64,000 bases of DNA from an uncultured Clostridia bacterium. GTDB lineage: Bacteria > Bacillota > Clostridia > Peptostreptococcales > Anaerovoracaceae. Made by a program: the position numbers and the translations under genes. Shown here piece by piece: positions 9,406 through 17,868 of this stretch (the stretch's first letter is position 1; every line of letters begins with the position of its first letter). The stretch spans positions 124,001 through 188,000 of the forward strand of contig CAKQGQ010000002.1 in NCBI GenBank assembly GCA_934233735.1, read 5' to 3'. The notes under the pieces were generated by a model. It was not told where the DNA came from. It searched no databases and worked only from the letters and a program-made list of their open reading frames with translations.

Positions 9406-9442
9406 AACCGGCGTTTAACCTCCGCCGGTTTTCATTTTTTTT
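9406..9442 (+). terminator. Rho-independent terminator after the small lipoprotein gene
   Basis: 8-bp stem AACCGGCG/CGCCGGTT, 9-base loop, then a T-rich tract ending in eight T. Confidence 0.93.
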
Positions 9443-9499
9443 GGCATAAAACCTTGTCCGAAACATAAAATGTACAAACTTAGGAAAAGGAGTTATGCC

Positions 9500-10378
9500 A
9501 TGAATACTTTCAGAGAAATATCTCAAAAGCTTCCGTCTGCTGTCGGCGAAGAAATCCGCCAGCTTCCGGATGCGTTTTTGTCTGAAGTCGAAGAACTGCG
9601 CCTGCGTCAGGGAAAAAATATTCGTCTGAAATACCATTCTTCGGAAAAAATTATTCCACATATCATTACAAGTGAAGATCTAAAACACACTTTAAATAAT
9701 CTGATTAAATTTTCTTATTATGCCTATGAACAGGACCTTGCAAACGGGTTCGTGACGATTGAAGGAGGACACCGCGTGGGAGTCTGCGGCAAAGCTGTAA
9801 TCAAAAACGGCAGGCCGGCACTGATAAAGGAAATCAGTTCGCTCAATATTCGATTTGCGAGGGAAGTGAAAGGCTGCGCAGATTCGCTGGTTCACGAAGT
9901 TCTCGACGACAGCGGCAGACCTGTAAATACCTTAATTGTTTCACCGCCGGGATGCGGCAAAACCACGCTGGTACGGGATTTGGCACGGAATCTGAGCAAT
10001 CGGAAGCTGCAGGCTGCAATCTGCGATGAGCGCTCGGAAATCGCCGGAATGTACTGCGGCAAGGCAAGCTTTGATATCGGAAGCCGCACCGATGTTCTGG
10101 ACGGCTGTGACAAAGCGGATGGCATACCGATGCTGATTCGCTCGATGGCGCCGGATGTCATTTTTACGGATGAAATCGGAAAAAAAGAGGATATTCGGGC
10201 TGTTGAACAATGTTTAAGCAGCGGAGTGGCACTGATAACCACTATACACGGGAGCTGTCGTGCGGAAATTGAAGCCTCTGCAGTCGGCGAGCTTGTGAAA
10301 AAAAACATCTTTCAAACAATCATTTATCTTTCAAAGGAAAAAGGTCCCGGAACCGTCAAAGAGGTAACCCATGCTTAA
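9500..10378 (+). CDS. spoIIIAA: SpoIIIAA, stage III sporulation ATPase
   Basis: A 292-residue ATPase related to secretion ATPases, thought to power the SpoIIIA-SpoIIQ channel between mother cell and forespore. Walker A is SPPGCGKTTL near residue 157; Walker B-like region is APDVIFTDEIG. ATG 9500 is preferred over the in-frame ATG at 9470, because AAAAGGAGTT lies just before it. It is the first gene of the spoIIIA operon and overlaps spoIIIAB by 8 bases. No sigma-E promoter was identified with confidence upstream. Confidence 0.93.
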   Translation: MNTFREISQKLPSAVGEEIRQLPDAFLSEVEELRLRQGKNIRLKYHSSEKIIPHIITSEDLKHTLNNLIKFSYYAYEQDLANGFVTIEGGHRVGVCGKAVIKNGRPALIKEISSLNIRFAREVKGCADSLVHEVLDDSGRPVNTLIVSPPGCGKTTLVRDLARNLSNRKLQAAICDERSEIAGMYCGKASFDIGSRTDVLDGCDKADGIPMLIRSMAPDVIFTDEIGKKEDIRAVEQCLSSGVALITTIHGSCRAEIEASAVGELVKKNIFQTIIYLSKEKGPGTVKEVTHA

Positions 10379-10886
10379 GCTGGCAGGCCTGCTGGGTCTG
10401 ACCGCAGCGCTGGGGCTAATCGGAGTACTGAAAGCAGAAGATTTAAAACGCAGACAAAGGCTTTTGGAAGAGTACTTAAAAATGCTGCTTTCTTTAAAAA
10501 GCAAAATCAATTATTTTCGGGAGCCTCTTTCGGAGCATTTTTGCGAAAATACAGAGGACGAGAAAAGAAAGGCCTTTTTGCTGGCAGACGAGGTTTTTGT
10601 CGAGCTTGAAGGGAAAGAAGCGCAAATCAGTCAAATTTGGTTTGAAACGGCAGAAAAACTGTATGAAAACACTCCGCTGACCGGGGAGGATCTCGAATGG
10701 GTGAAGTATCCGGGGAATTTTTTAGGTCAGACGGACTGGGAAAATCAGCAGTATCAGTTTGAGTATACAGAAAGGGGAATTCAGACACAGATTGAAGACG
10801 CGAAGCAGGCGGTGCGCATAAAAGGACCGCTGTACCGCAAACTCGGTTTTTTCGCGGGAGGTCTGATTGCTGTAGTTCTGATTTAA
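10371..10886 (+). CDS. spoIIIAB: SpoIIIAB, stage III sporulation protein
   Basis: A 171-residue protein with hydrophobic segments at both ends (LAGLLGLTAALGLIGVL and the C-terminal GFFAGGLIAVVLI) around a helical middle, as in SpoIIIAB, which resembles type II secretion GspF-like platform proteins. Overlaps spoIIIAA. Length matches the family. Confidence 0.9.
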   Translation: MLKLAGLLGLTAALGLIGVLKAEDLKRRQRLLEEYLKMLLSLKSKINYFREPLSEHFCENTEDEKRKAFLLADEVFVELEGKEAQISQIWFETAEKLYENTPLTGEDLEWVKYPGNFLGQTDWENQQYQFEYTERGIQTQIEDAKQAVRIKGPLYRKLGFFAGGLIAVVLI

Positions 10887-10901
10887 TAAAGGGGAAAAAG
10901 A

Positions 10902-11102
10902 ATGTCTTTTGATGTGGATGTATTATTTAAGATTGCCGCCATCGGCATTGCGATTGCTTTGCTCAACCAGATTCTGAACAAAGCCGGGCGGGAAGAAGAG
11001 GCGATGATGACAACGCTGGCAGGGGTGATTATTGTGCTGGCAATTATTATTAAAATGGTAAGCGAATTCTTTGAAACGGTAAAGGTTTTCCTGTCATTTT
11101 AA
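10902..11102 (+). CDS. spoIIIAC: SpoIIIAC, stage III sporulation membrane protein
   Basis: A 66-residue, two-segment membrane protein of normal family size (LFKIAAIGIAIALLNQILNK, then ITVLAIIIKM-type second helix). Small integral part of the SpoIIIA complex. Preceded by AAAGGGGAAAAAG and followed by a 36-bp gap with a ribosome site for spoIIIAD. Confidence 0.93.
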   Translation: MSFDVDVLFKIAAIGIAIALLNQILNKAGREEEAMMTTLAGVIIVLAIIIKMVSEFFETVKVFLSF

Positions 11103-11138
11103 CAGGAAAAAGAAAAACAAAGGGGTGAAACGGGTGTT

Positions 11139-11525
11139 ATGCTCGCAGTATTAAAAATATGCGCCATCAGCATTGTCGGCGTTATGCTTGTCGCGCTGAT
11201 TAAAACCTATAAGCCGGAATTTACGGTTGAAGTGATCGTCTGCACATCCATACTTTTGCTTTTTTACGTGCTGGAGAGTCTGCGCTACGGCTTTACATAT
11301 ATTGAAAGTTTTTACTCACGGCTGACTTACGGGCACGAATATTTTCCGATTATTCTGAAAGTGCTTGCAATCGCTTATGCAACGGAATTTACGGCGGCAC
11401 TTTGTGAGGATGCCGGAGAAAAGTCTATCGGCACGAAGGTGGAGCTGGCGGGGAAAATCGCAATCTTCTTTGCGGCAATTCCGATTTTCACATCCTTGAT
11501 TCATTTGCTGGACAGCCTTGTTTAG
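11139..11525 (+). CDS. spoIIIAD: SpoIIIAD, stage III sporulation membrane protein
   Basis: A 128-residue polytopic protein of SpoIIIAD type (ISIVGVMLVALIK, then KVLAIAYATEFTAALCEDAGE). SpoIIIAC and SpoIIIAD are related to each other and lie in the order expected for the operon. The start follows AAAGGGGTGAAACGG. Confidence 0.92.
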   Translation: MLAVLKICAISIVGVMLVALIKTYKPEFTVEVIVCTSILLLFYVLESLRYGFTYIESFYSRLTYGHEYFPIILKVLAIAYATEFTAALCEDAGEKSIGTKVELAGKIAIFFAAIPIFTSLIHLLDSLV

Positions 11526-11540
11526 TGGAAAGGACAGTCG

Positions 11541-12626
11541 ATGGATTATAAGGAAATACTGAAAGAACAGTTTGATCAGGTCGTTGACCTTGATGAAATC
11601 GATGAAATATCAAGACGCAGCGCCGAGCTGAGCGACGGACTTTCCGAGCAGTTTCGGATTGAAAATATTCTGGAAGCAACGCTCAGCGGTGAAAGTTTTT
11701 TTAATAACCAGGGCTTGATTTCCGGTGTCAAAGATTTATGTCTCTATGAAATAAAAAGCGCGCTCATGCTTGGAGTTGAAATCCTGATTATCTGTATTGT
11801 AATCGGACTTTTGCGGAATTTAGCGTCCTCATTCGAGAACAAGTCTATGTCGGACTTGTCACTCTTAGTCTGCACGATGGTGATTATCGGCATTTCAATC
11901 AACAGTTTTCAGCTCGTTTATCAGCTTACGATTGATGCGGCTTCAACCATGATAAATACGATGGAAATTTTAACGCCGATTCTTTTAGGCATTTTAGTTG
12001 CGACAGGATCGGTTACCAGCGGCAGCATTCTCAGTCCGATTATCATCGGTTCCATTACGGGATTTGGGATTATTTTAAAAAGAATTATTCTTCCCGCACT
12101 GTTTTTGGCGACAATACTGGGTTTAATCAATTGTTTAACAGAAAAAGATTATGTAAACAAACTGGCGAAGCTGATTCGAAACGCTTCGGTTGTCGTCACA
12201 GGGCTGATAATCGCCATACTTACCGGAATTATAACGGTTCAGGGGCTTATCACCGAGACTTCGGATACATTGCTGATGTCGACGGCCAAGTATTCGCTGA
12301 ATACCTTTATACCGATTGTCGGCGGATTTACGGCTGACACCGTGGAGCTTTTCCTGCGCTGCATGGGAAGCATTAAGAATATTGTCGGTGTGTTCGCAAT
12401 GGTTACGCTGATTTTGATTATTGTCGTGCCGCTGATAAAGATTTTGATTATAGCCGTCATTTACAAGCTGACGGCGGCGGTCAGCGAGCCGATCTGTGAA
12501 AGCAAAATTTCGGACGGACTGAATGAAATGGGAAGCTGCCTGATTTCGATGGCATCGGTGCTTTTTTTCACCGCTCTGTTGTTTATCCTGTTTGTCAGCA
12601 TCATTGTACGAACAGGAGGTGCCTGA
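11541..12626 (+). CDS. spoIIIAE: SpoIIIAE, stage III sporulation membrane protein
   Basis: A 361-residue protein with a soluble N-terminal part (about 1-75) and roughly eight membrane segments, as in SpoIIIAE, the largest membrane component and a possible permease-like part of the feeding-tube channel. The start lies 15 bp after spoIIIAD with GGAAAGGAC upstream. Length is close to the family norm after loss of the signal region. Confidence 0.92.
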   Translation: MDYKEILKEQFDQVVDLDEIDEISRRSAELSDGLSEQFRIENILEATLSGESFFNNQGLISGVKDLCLYEIKSALMLGVEILIICIVIGLLRNLASSFENKSMSDLSLLVCTMVIIGISINSFQLVYQLTIDAASTMINTMEILTPILLGILVATGSVTSGSILSPIIIGSITGFGIILKRIILPALFLATILGLINCLTEKDYVNKLAKLIRNASVVVTGLIIAILTGIITVQGLITETSDTLLMSTAKYSLNTFIPIVGGFTADTVELFLRCMGSIKNIVGVFAMVTLILIIVVPLIKILIIAVIYKLTAAVSEPICESKISDGLNEMGSCLISMASVLFFTALLFILFVSIIVRTGGA

Positions 12627-12629
12627 GAG

Positions 12630-12803
12630 ATGAGTGAGTTTTACCAATGGGTCAGAGATATATTTATCGTCATTCTTTCTCTGACATTCTTTCAGATTCT
12701 TTTGCCGGAGTCCTCGCTGGGAAAGTATGTGAAGTTTATTTTTTCTTTGCTGATTCTCATCATCATTTTACAGCCGCTGATAAATCTTTTAGGGAGCGGA
12801 TAA
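12630..12803 (+). CDS. spoIIIAF: SpoIIIAF, truncated to its membrane part (57 residues)
   Basis: The ATG at 12630, 3 bp after the spoIIIAE stop and behind ACAGGAGGTGCC, opens a 57-residue frame: a WVRDIFIVILSLTFFQILLP segment, the loop ESSLGKYVKFI, a second hydrophobic segment, then stop. This is the N-terminal two-helix signature of SpoIIIAF, but the family is normally about 200 residues with a soluble ring-building-type domain, absent here. The downstream 50 bp contain no obvious continuation in another frame, so this looks like a shortened gene rather than a single frameshift. It may be functional as a membrane anchor or be decaying. Confidence 0.8.
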   Translation: MSEFYQWVRDIFIVILSLTFFQILLPESSLGKYVKFIFSLLILIIILQPLINLLGSG

Positions 12804-12884
12804 AAAAGCACAGGCAGAAGAAATGCGAAAATTGAAAATAGAGGTATTATTTTAATGCAAATTCATATATTTAGGAGTGAGAAT

Positions 12885-13247
12885 ATGTTTGAAAAATATG
12901 TCAGCAAAGGGATGCTCTCAAGGTTGGTTACGGTGCTTCTGATTGCTTCTGTGGCGATTTTGGCACTCAGCATTTTGAACGGCTCTAATGATGGGAGGAA
13001 ACAGATTATCGATTCGGACGGAGCAAGCGAGGAAAGGCTTTGCAGTATTCTTTCCGGCATTAAAGGAGCGGACGAGGTTGAAGTGATTGTAAAATATGAC
13101 AATGACAGTCAGGTAAGCGGCGTAATTGTCAGTGCAGTGGGCGCGGAAAACCCGGTTGTAGCAAACAAGCTGACGAACGGAGTTGCGACCCTTTACAACA
13201 TCCCGGTTTCAAGCGTGATAGTTTTCGAGAAGGAACAGGAGGAGTGA
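12885..13247 (+). CDS. spoIIIAG: SpoIIIAG, short form lacking the ring insertion
   Basis: A 120-residue protein with one N-terminal membrane helix (LVTVLLIASVAILALSIL) and a C-terminal ring-building domain (ERLCSILSGIKGADEVEVIV, then VSGVIVSAVGAENPVVANKL, then YNIPVSSVIVFEK). ATG 12885 is chosen over 12855 because TTAGGAGTGAG lies before it. SpoIIIAG is usually about 200-230 residues: between the first strand (VEVIV) and the VSGVIVSA strand the family carries a long insertion that forms the beta-barrel collar of the ring. Here only about ten residues separate them. The stop overlaps the GTG alternative start of spoIIIAH. Confidence 0.88.
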   Translation: MFEKYVSKGMLSRLVTVLLIASVAILALSILNGSNDGRKQIIDSDGASEERLCSILSGIKGADEVEVIVKYDNDSQVSGVIVSAVGAENPVVANKLTNGVATLYNIPVSSVIVFEKEQEE

Positions 13248-13249
13248 CT

Positions 13250-13783
13250 TTGAAAAAGAAGTTTAGTTATAAGGACATTATTTTTAAAGGCAAACGCCTT
13301 GCAGCATTATGCTTAATCGTTGTATTCGGCGCAGGACTGGCGCTCACATCAAGTCTGAATACGGATATTCCGGTACACGACGGCGATGTTCTGGTCGACA
13401 GCCGGGCTGTGTCCGAAAAGGAAGATCCCACAAAAGAAGAAGGAACTTTCGAGGAAATGCGCGCTGCGCTGGAGCTGGAAAGGAACAAACTAATCGCAAC
13501 GCTGGATTCGACGATTGACAACAGTAAAAACGATGCAGAAAAGGCAAATGCTTCCCAGACAAAGGAGAAGATTGTCGGCTATATGGAAAATGAACTGGCG
13601 ATTGAAAGCATCATTAAGGCGAAGGGGCTTCCGGATTCCTTCGTGATGATAACGGACAGCAGCGTCAATGTTACGGTCGATAAACAGGAGCTTGATACCA
13701 ATACGGTTGCGAAAATCTGCGACATCGTCATGCGCGAAACAGGCAAAACTGCCGATAAAATTGTAATCCAGAGCAAGTATTAA
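13250..13783 (+). CDS. spoIIIAH: SpoIIIAH, mother-cell channel partner of SpoIIQ
   Basis: A protein of about 177 residues with a basic N terminus, one membrane helix (RLAALCLIVVFGAGLALTSS) and an extracellular YscJ/FliF-like C-terminal domain (SIIKAKGLPDSFVMITDSSV...), which binds forespore SpoIIQ. The start is uncertain. TTG 13250 has AGGAGG at the best distance, while GTG 13244 overlaps the previous stop. Length is slightly below that of Bacillus homologues. Last gene of the operon. Confidence 0.9.
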   Translation: MKKKFSYKDIIFKGKRLAALCLIVVFGAGLALTSSLNTDIPVHDGDVLVDSRAVSEKEDPTKEEGTFEEMRAALELERNKLIATLDSTIDNSKNDAEKANASQTKEKIVGYMENELAIESIIKAKGLPDSFVMITDSSVNVTVDKQELDTNTVAKICDIVMRETGKTADKIVIQSKY

Positions 13784-13801
13784 ATTTAATTCGTGATATC
13801 A

Positions 13802-13830
13802 TTGAAAAACTAAGGCCTTTCTGATATAAT
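13802..13830 (+). promoter_or_regulatory. Sigma-A promoter of the Asp23-nusB operon
   Basis: TTGAAA, exactly 17 bp, then TATAAT. It separates the vegetative block (Asp23 to tlyA) from the sporulation operon. Confidence 0.88.
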
Positions 13831-13849
13831 AAGTCAGAGGGTGGAAAAG

Positions 13850-14194
13850 ATGCCAGCAGGTGAAAAACAGACAATCAATAAAATTTCAGAAGAAATTGTA
13901 CGCAGGACTGCCGCAAAGGCAGCTCTTGCTGTACCCGGAGTCAGCCGTCTGAGCGACAGCTTTACCGACAACCTCACAAGAATGTTCTACGGCAGAGATG
14001 CCGGAAATTCCGGAATCAAAGTCAATGCCGCAGACGATGGATTAGTAATCGATATTTTCGTAATTGTTAAATTCGGTGTTAAAATCCCGCAGATTGCGTG
14101 GGATATTCAGAACACCGTAAAGAGTTCCATTCGAAAAATCGCTCCGATTGATTTGAAGGCAGTCAATATTCATGTACAGGGAGTAGACGAATAG
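13850..14194 (+). CDS. Asp23/Gls24 family protein
   Basis: A 114-residue Asp23 (DUF322) family protein: ISEEIVRRTAAKAALAVPGV, then GIKVNAADDGLVIDIFVIVKFG, then PQIAWDIQNTVKSSI. Family members sit near the membrane and are linked to envelope stress, but their biochemical role is unclear. ATG 13850 is preferred to GTG 13841, since GAGGGTGG then serves as ribosome site. In Clostridia this gene commonly precedes nusB, as here (23 bp gap). Confidence 0.9.
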   Translation: MPAGEKQTINKISEEIVRRTAAKAALAVPGVSRLSDSFTDNLTRMFYGRDAGNSGIKVNAADDGLVIDIFVIVKFGVKIPQIAWDIQNTVKSSIRKIAPIDLKAVNIHVQGVDE

Positions 14195-14217
14195 AACAGA
14201 AAGGGAATCCACAAAAG

Positions 14218-14649
14218 ATGAAACGAGAAGAGGCACTAAAAAATCAGCAAGTAAAATTTACCAGAAAAGAAGCACGCGAGTTTGCAATGCAGACCATTTT
14301 CCAGATGGATGCACAGAAAGAGCTGGATGCGGAAAATCTGGACAGATATTTAGGAGATAAGAAATTGGGCACGCAGACCGCTTATGTAAAGACGGTACTG
14401 GGTGAATTATTGAAAAATATAGAAGAAATCGATGAAAAAATTAATTCGGTGGACAGCGGCTGGAGTACCGCAAGAATGGCGAAAACCGATTTGGCAATCA
14501 TCCGGATTGCCGTTTCCGAAATGCTTTATGCAGAGGTTCCGGCAGCGGTTGCAATTAATGAAGCAGTCAGCTTAAGCAAGCTTTACGGAGCAGAGCAGTC
14601 ACCGAAATTTATCAATGCCGTTTTAGGAAAGATTGAAAAGACCATGTAA
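14218..14649 (+). CDS. nusB: NusB transcription antitermination factor
   Basis: A 143-residue NusB: all-helical RNA-binding protein that works with NusE (S10) on rRNA antitermination. Motifs: KFTRKEAREFAMQTIFQMD at the N terminus and AKTDLAIIRIAVSEMLY, VAINEAVSLSKLYG, KFINAVLGKI at the C terminus. Length is typical. Confidence 0.95.
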   Translation: MKREEALKNQQVKFTRKEAREFAMQTIFQMDAQKELDAENLDRYLGDKKLGTQTAYVKTVLGELLKNIEEIDEKINSVDSGWSTARMAKTDLAIIRIAVSEMLYAEVPAAVAINEAVSLSKLYGAEQSPKFINAVLGKIEKTM

Positions 14650-14672
14650 TCCCGGAAAAGAAAGGAATGTAA

Positions 14673-15620
14673 ATGAGTAATAAATTGCTTTCAATGGGAA
14701 TTGACACCAGCAATTATAAAACATCTCTTGCGGTTGTAGACGCAAGCGGACAGGTTTTATTTAATTACCAGGAGTTTTTGGATGTGAAACAGGGAGAGCG
14801 CGGGCTCAGACAGTCGGAGGCTTTCTTTCAGCATGTGCAAAAGCTTCCGGATGCGATTGAAAAAGCGCTTAGCGATAAGAAAGTTCGGGAGAATATCGGA
14901 GCAATCTCTGTTTCTACACGTCCAAGACCGGTAGACGGTTCATATATGCCGGTTTTTACCGCGGGACAAGGATATGCCAGAGCCTTAGCCGCAGCATTCT
15001 GCCTTCCGCTTCAGGAATTTTCCCATCAGGAGGGACATATCGAAGCGATTCGGCATTACTCGCCGCTGAAAGAGACTGCACCGCTGATTTGCTTTCATTT
15101 CAGCGGAGGAACGACGGAAGCTCTGTTGCTTAACGAAGACGGAAAGCTTGAAATTGTAGGCGGCTCGAAGGATATCGCTTATGGACAGGTGCTGGACAGA
15201 ATTGGCGTAGCGCTTGGCTATGCTTTTCCGTGCGGCGCGAAGCTGGATGAAATCGCGGTTTCCGGCAGCGGACATCGCAATATACTGACACCGATTAAGG
15301 TAAAAGACGGTTATGTAAATCTTTCGGGAATCGAAAGCCAGTGTCAGCGCTTTACGGAAGAATATCCGCAGGGAGAACTGGTAGAAGATCTCTTTGAAAA
15401 ACTCTGCCGTTCGGTTGCAGCAATGACCCTGCAGCTGTCGGAAAAATATAAAATCAATGACTTTATCTATGCGGGAGGGGTTTCCTGCAGTTCCTATATG
15501 CGCGGCTATCTTTCGGAGCATATGTATAAGGATCTGAATATCGTTTTCGGCAAGCCGGAAATGTCAGCGGACAACGCCATCGGAACCGCTTTGCTGGGAG
15601 GTAAGAAAATATGGCTTTAA
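14673..15620 (+). CDS. TsaD/Kae1-like paralogue (M22-type ASKHA ATPase)
   Basis: A 315-residue member of the Kae1/TsaD superfamily. It starts GIDTSNYKTSLAVVD and has the metal-binding HxxxH as HQEGH near residue 115 and the nucleotide-binding FHFSGGTTEALLL. It differs from true TsaD in length and in the ADEIAVSG/AKLDE stretch. In Clostridia a shorter TsaD-like protein next to xseA is seen besides the tRNA t6A enzyme; its function is unknown. The stop overlaps the xseA start by 10 bases, so it belongs to the nusB-xse-isp operon. Confidence 0.85.
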   Translation: MSNKLLSMGIDTSNYKTSLAVVDASGQVLFNYQEFLDVKQGERGLRQSEAFFQHVQKLPDAIEKALSDKKVRENIGAISVSTRPRPVDGSYMPVFTAGQGYARALAAAFCLPLQEFSHQEGHIEAIRHYSPLKETAPLICFHFSGGTTEALLLNEDGKLEIVGGSKDIAYGQVLDRIGVALGYAFPCGAKLDEIAVSGSGHRNILTPIKVKDGYVNLSGIESQCQRFTEEYPQGELVEDLFEKLCRSVAAMTLQLSEKYKINDFIYAGGVSCSSYMRGYLSEHMYKDLNIVFGKPEMSADNAIGTALLGGKKIWL

Positions 15621-16765
15621 AGCCTGTTTCTGTGACACAACTGAATGAATATATCAGCAGAGTGCTTACGACAGACCCGCTGCTGGGAAACATTCGCGTT
15701 ACCGGTGAAATTACGAATCTGAAATTTCACACAAGCGGACATGTTTATTTCTCAATCGCAGACGCAACGAGTAAAATAAACTGTTTTTTCCCGTCAAGCT
15801 ATATGAAGAATCTTACTTTTCTTCCTGATGATGGGATGGAAGTAATTATAAACGGATATATCAATGTTTATAAAAAGGGCGGCACCTACACGCTGTTTGT
15901 CAGAAGCATGGAAGCCTGCGGTGAGGGAAATCTTTCGGCAGCATTTGAAGTGCTGAAGCGAAAACTGGAGGCCGAAGGGATTTTTGCGCAGGAGCATAAG
16001 AAGGCGATTCCTGCTTTTCCGAAGAAAATCGGCATCGTCACTTCGCAGACCGGGGCTGCGCTTCAGGATATTTTGAAAATTATCAAGAGCAGGACAAGCC
16101 TTGTGGATGTAGTGGTATTTCCGGTACTCGTGCAGGGCGCGGATGCGGCGGCGGACATCGCTTCGACGCTCAACATGATAAATGAGAATTTTGATGATTT
16201 GGACACGCTTATCGTCGGAAGAGGCGGCGGTTCGGCAGAAGACCTCTGGCCATTCAATGAAGAAATCGTTGCGAGGGCGATTTATCGCTGCGATATTCCG
16301 ATTATTTCGGCAGTCGGACATGAAATCGACTTTACGATTGCAGACTTTGCGGCGGACAAGCGCGCGGAGACTCCGACAGCGGCAGCGGAAATGGCTGTGC
16401 CCAATACCGGGGAGCTTTTGAAAAAAATCGAAATTTATAAAAATAATCTTACGGTTCAAATGAACAATAAGATAAAATACGATAAACTGCGGGCAGATAA
16501 CTGCATCCTAGACATGAAAAATGTCTTAAACCGCATGATAGCCTCCATGGAGCATAAGATGGAGACGCTGAAGCTTTATTTGGACGAGAACAACCCGTCA
16601 GCCGTTTTGGGAAAAGGCTATTCGATTTTGCAGGATGCGGACGGAAAGAGCGTAAGTTCGGTTTCGCAGATTTCGCTTTCCGAGGACTACAGTCTGATTT
16701 TGAAAGACGGAAGGGTCAAGGTGAAAGCATTGGAGATAGAGGGAGGCAGTGAACATGAGTTTTGA
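15611..16765 (+). CDS. xseA: Exodeoxyribonuclease VII large subunit
   Basis: A 384-residue XseA with an N-terminal OB-fold (LNEYISRVLTTDPLLGNI, GEITNLKFHTSGHVYFS) and the catalytic core (PKKIGIVTSQTGAALQDIL, GRGGGSAEDLWPFN, SAVGHEIDFTIADFAADKRAETPTAAAE in segments). It degrades single-stranded DNA to oligonucleotides together with XseB. Overlaps xseB by 11 bases. Confidence 0.95.
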   Translation: MALKPVSVTQLNEYISRVLTTDPLLGNIRVTGEITNLKFHTSGHVYFSIADATSKINCFFPSSYMKNLTFLPDDGMEVIINGYINVYKKGGTYTLFVRSMEACGEGNLSAAFEVLKRKLEAEGIFAQEHKKAIPAFPKKIGIVTSQTGAALQDILKIIKSRTSLVDVVVFPVLVQGADAAADIASTLNMINENFDDLDTLIVGRGGGSAEDLWPFNEEIVARAIYRCDIPIISAVGHEIDFTIADFAADKRAETPTAAAEMAVPNTGELLKKIEIYKNNLTVQMNNKIKYDKLRADNCILDMKNVLNRMIASMEHKMETLKLYLDENNPSAVLGKGYSILQDADGKSVSSVSQISLSEDYSLILKDGRVKVKALEIEGGSEHEF

Positions 16766-16928
16766 AGATGCAATGAAAAAGCTCGAAGAAATGTCGGAAA
16801 AAATCAGACAGGAAGATACAAGCCTTGATGAGGCGGTGCAGTACTACGAAGAAGGGATTGCCTGCTACAAGGAGTGTAATGAAATTTTGGAAAATGCCAA
16901 ACAGAAGATAGAAATCTTTTCAAGATAA
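16755..16928 (+). CDS. xseB: Exodeoxyribonuclease VII small subunit
   Basis: A 57-residue all-helical XseB (SFEDAMKKLEEMSEKIR, then LDEAVQYYEEGIACYKECN), of normal size. The ATG at 16755 lies within the 3' end of xseA behind GGAGGCAGTGAAC. Several XseB chains bind one XseA. Confidence 0.92.
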   Translation: MSFEDAMKKLEEMSEKIRQEDTSLDEAVQYYEEGIACYKECNEILENAKQKIEIFSR

Positions 16929-16966
16929 AAGAGATACGAAAACAGCAGAGAAGGAGGCGTTACTTT

Positions 16967-17860
16967 ATGGACAGAAGTTACAATGAGTATAAGGAAATCA
17001 TCGATACACATTTGCTTGATTTCATTCCTAACATTGATAATAAGAGCATTTCGCTGTACGAGGCAATGAAATACAGCCTTACAGCCGGGGGCAAAAGACT
17101 TCGTCCGGTTTTGCTTCTTGCTGCGTGTGAGTTTGCGGGCGGCGACATTAAGGAAGCGATTCCGTATGCGTGCGCAATGGAATATATTCATACATACTCG
17201 CTGATTCACGACGATCTTCCGGCGATGGATAACGACGATTTAAGACGCGGACAGCCGACGAATCACAAGGTTTACGGAGAAGCGCTTGCCATTCTGGCAG
17301 GAGACGGACTTCTTACAACAGCTTTCGAAGCGATTAATAAAGATATGATGCTGTATTTCGATGAACCGGAAAAAATGCGCAAGCGTATCAATGCTTCTTT
17401 TGAAATTGCAAAGGGCGCAGGCTGCAAAGGAATGGTTGCGGGACAGGTTTCGGACATTGAAGCCGAAACAAATGACTGCTCGAACGAAATGCTGGAATAC
17501 ATTCACATTAACAAAACCGGGGCACTGATTAAGTCTGCAATTAAAGCAGGGCTTTATTTGGGAAATCCAACGAGAGAGATGCTTTCACAGCTTGATATTT
17601 ATGCCGAGAATCTCGGACTTGCTTATCAGATTGCCGATGATATTTTGGATGTCATCGGAAATCCGGATGAGCTTGGCAAGGCGACCGGTTCAGATAAGAA
17701 AAAGAATAAAACGACTTATACATCTATCAACGGGCTGGAAGCGGCGCAGAAGCGTCTTCAGCAGCTTACGGACGATGCCGTGGAGGCGATTGCCCGTTAC
17801 TATGACAATGCCGAATTTTTCAGGGATTTGGTATTGGAATTAAAAGACAGAAGAAATTAG
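16967..17860 (+). CDS. ispA: Polyprenyl (farnesyl/geranylgeranyl) diphosphate synthase
   Basis: A 297-residue trans-prenyltransferase. The first aspartate-rich motif is DDLPAMDNDD and the second is DDILD (about residues 85 and 223), with GGKRLRP near the N terminus. It condenses IPP with allylic diphosphates to make isoprenoid precursors in the cytoplasm. The neighbour dxs, 8 bp downstream, supplies the MEP pathway feeding it. RBS GAAGGAGGCG. Confidence 0.94.
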   Translation: MDRSYNEYKEIIDTHLLDFIPNIDNKSISLYEAMKYSLTAGGKRLRPVLLLAACEFAGGDIKEAIPYACAMEYIHTYSLIHDDLPAMDNDDLRRGQPTNHKVYGEALAILAGDGLLTTAFEAINKDMMLYFDEPEKMRKRINASFEIAKGAGCKGMVAGQVSDIEAETNDCSNEMLEYIHINKTGALIKSAIKAGLYLGNPTREMLSQLDIYAENLGLAYQIADDILDVIGNPDELGKATGSDKKKNKTTYTSINGLEAAQKRLQQLTDDAVEAIARYYDNAEFFRDLVLELKDRRN

Positions 17861-17868
17861 GTTTTTGA

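Noticed and set aside
12647..12835. Plus-strand 62-residue frame starting MGQRYIYRH
   Set aside because: Lies in another frame of the short SpoIIIAF gene; no ribosome site and Phe/Ser-rich nonsense composition.
14673..15620. Genuine TsaD (tRNA t6A synthesis)
   Set aside because: The superfamily motifs are present, but the sequence and length fit the shorter clostridial paralogue; the true tsaD is expected elsewhere.
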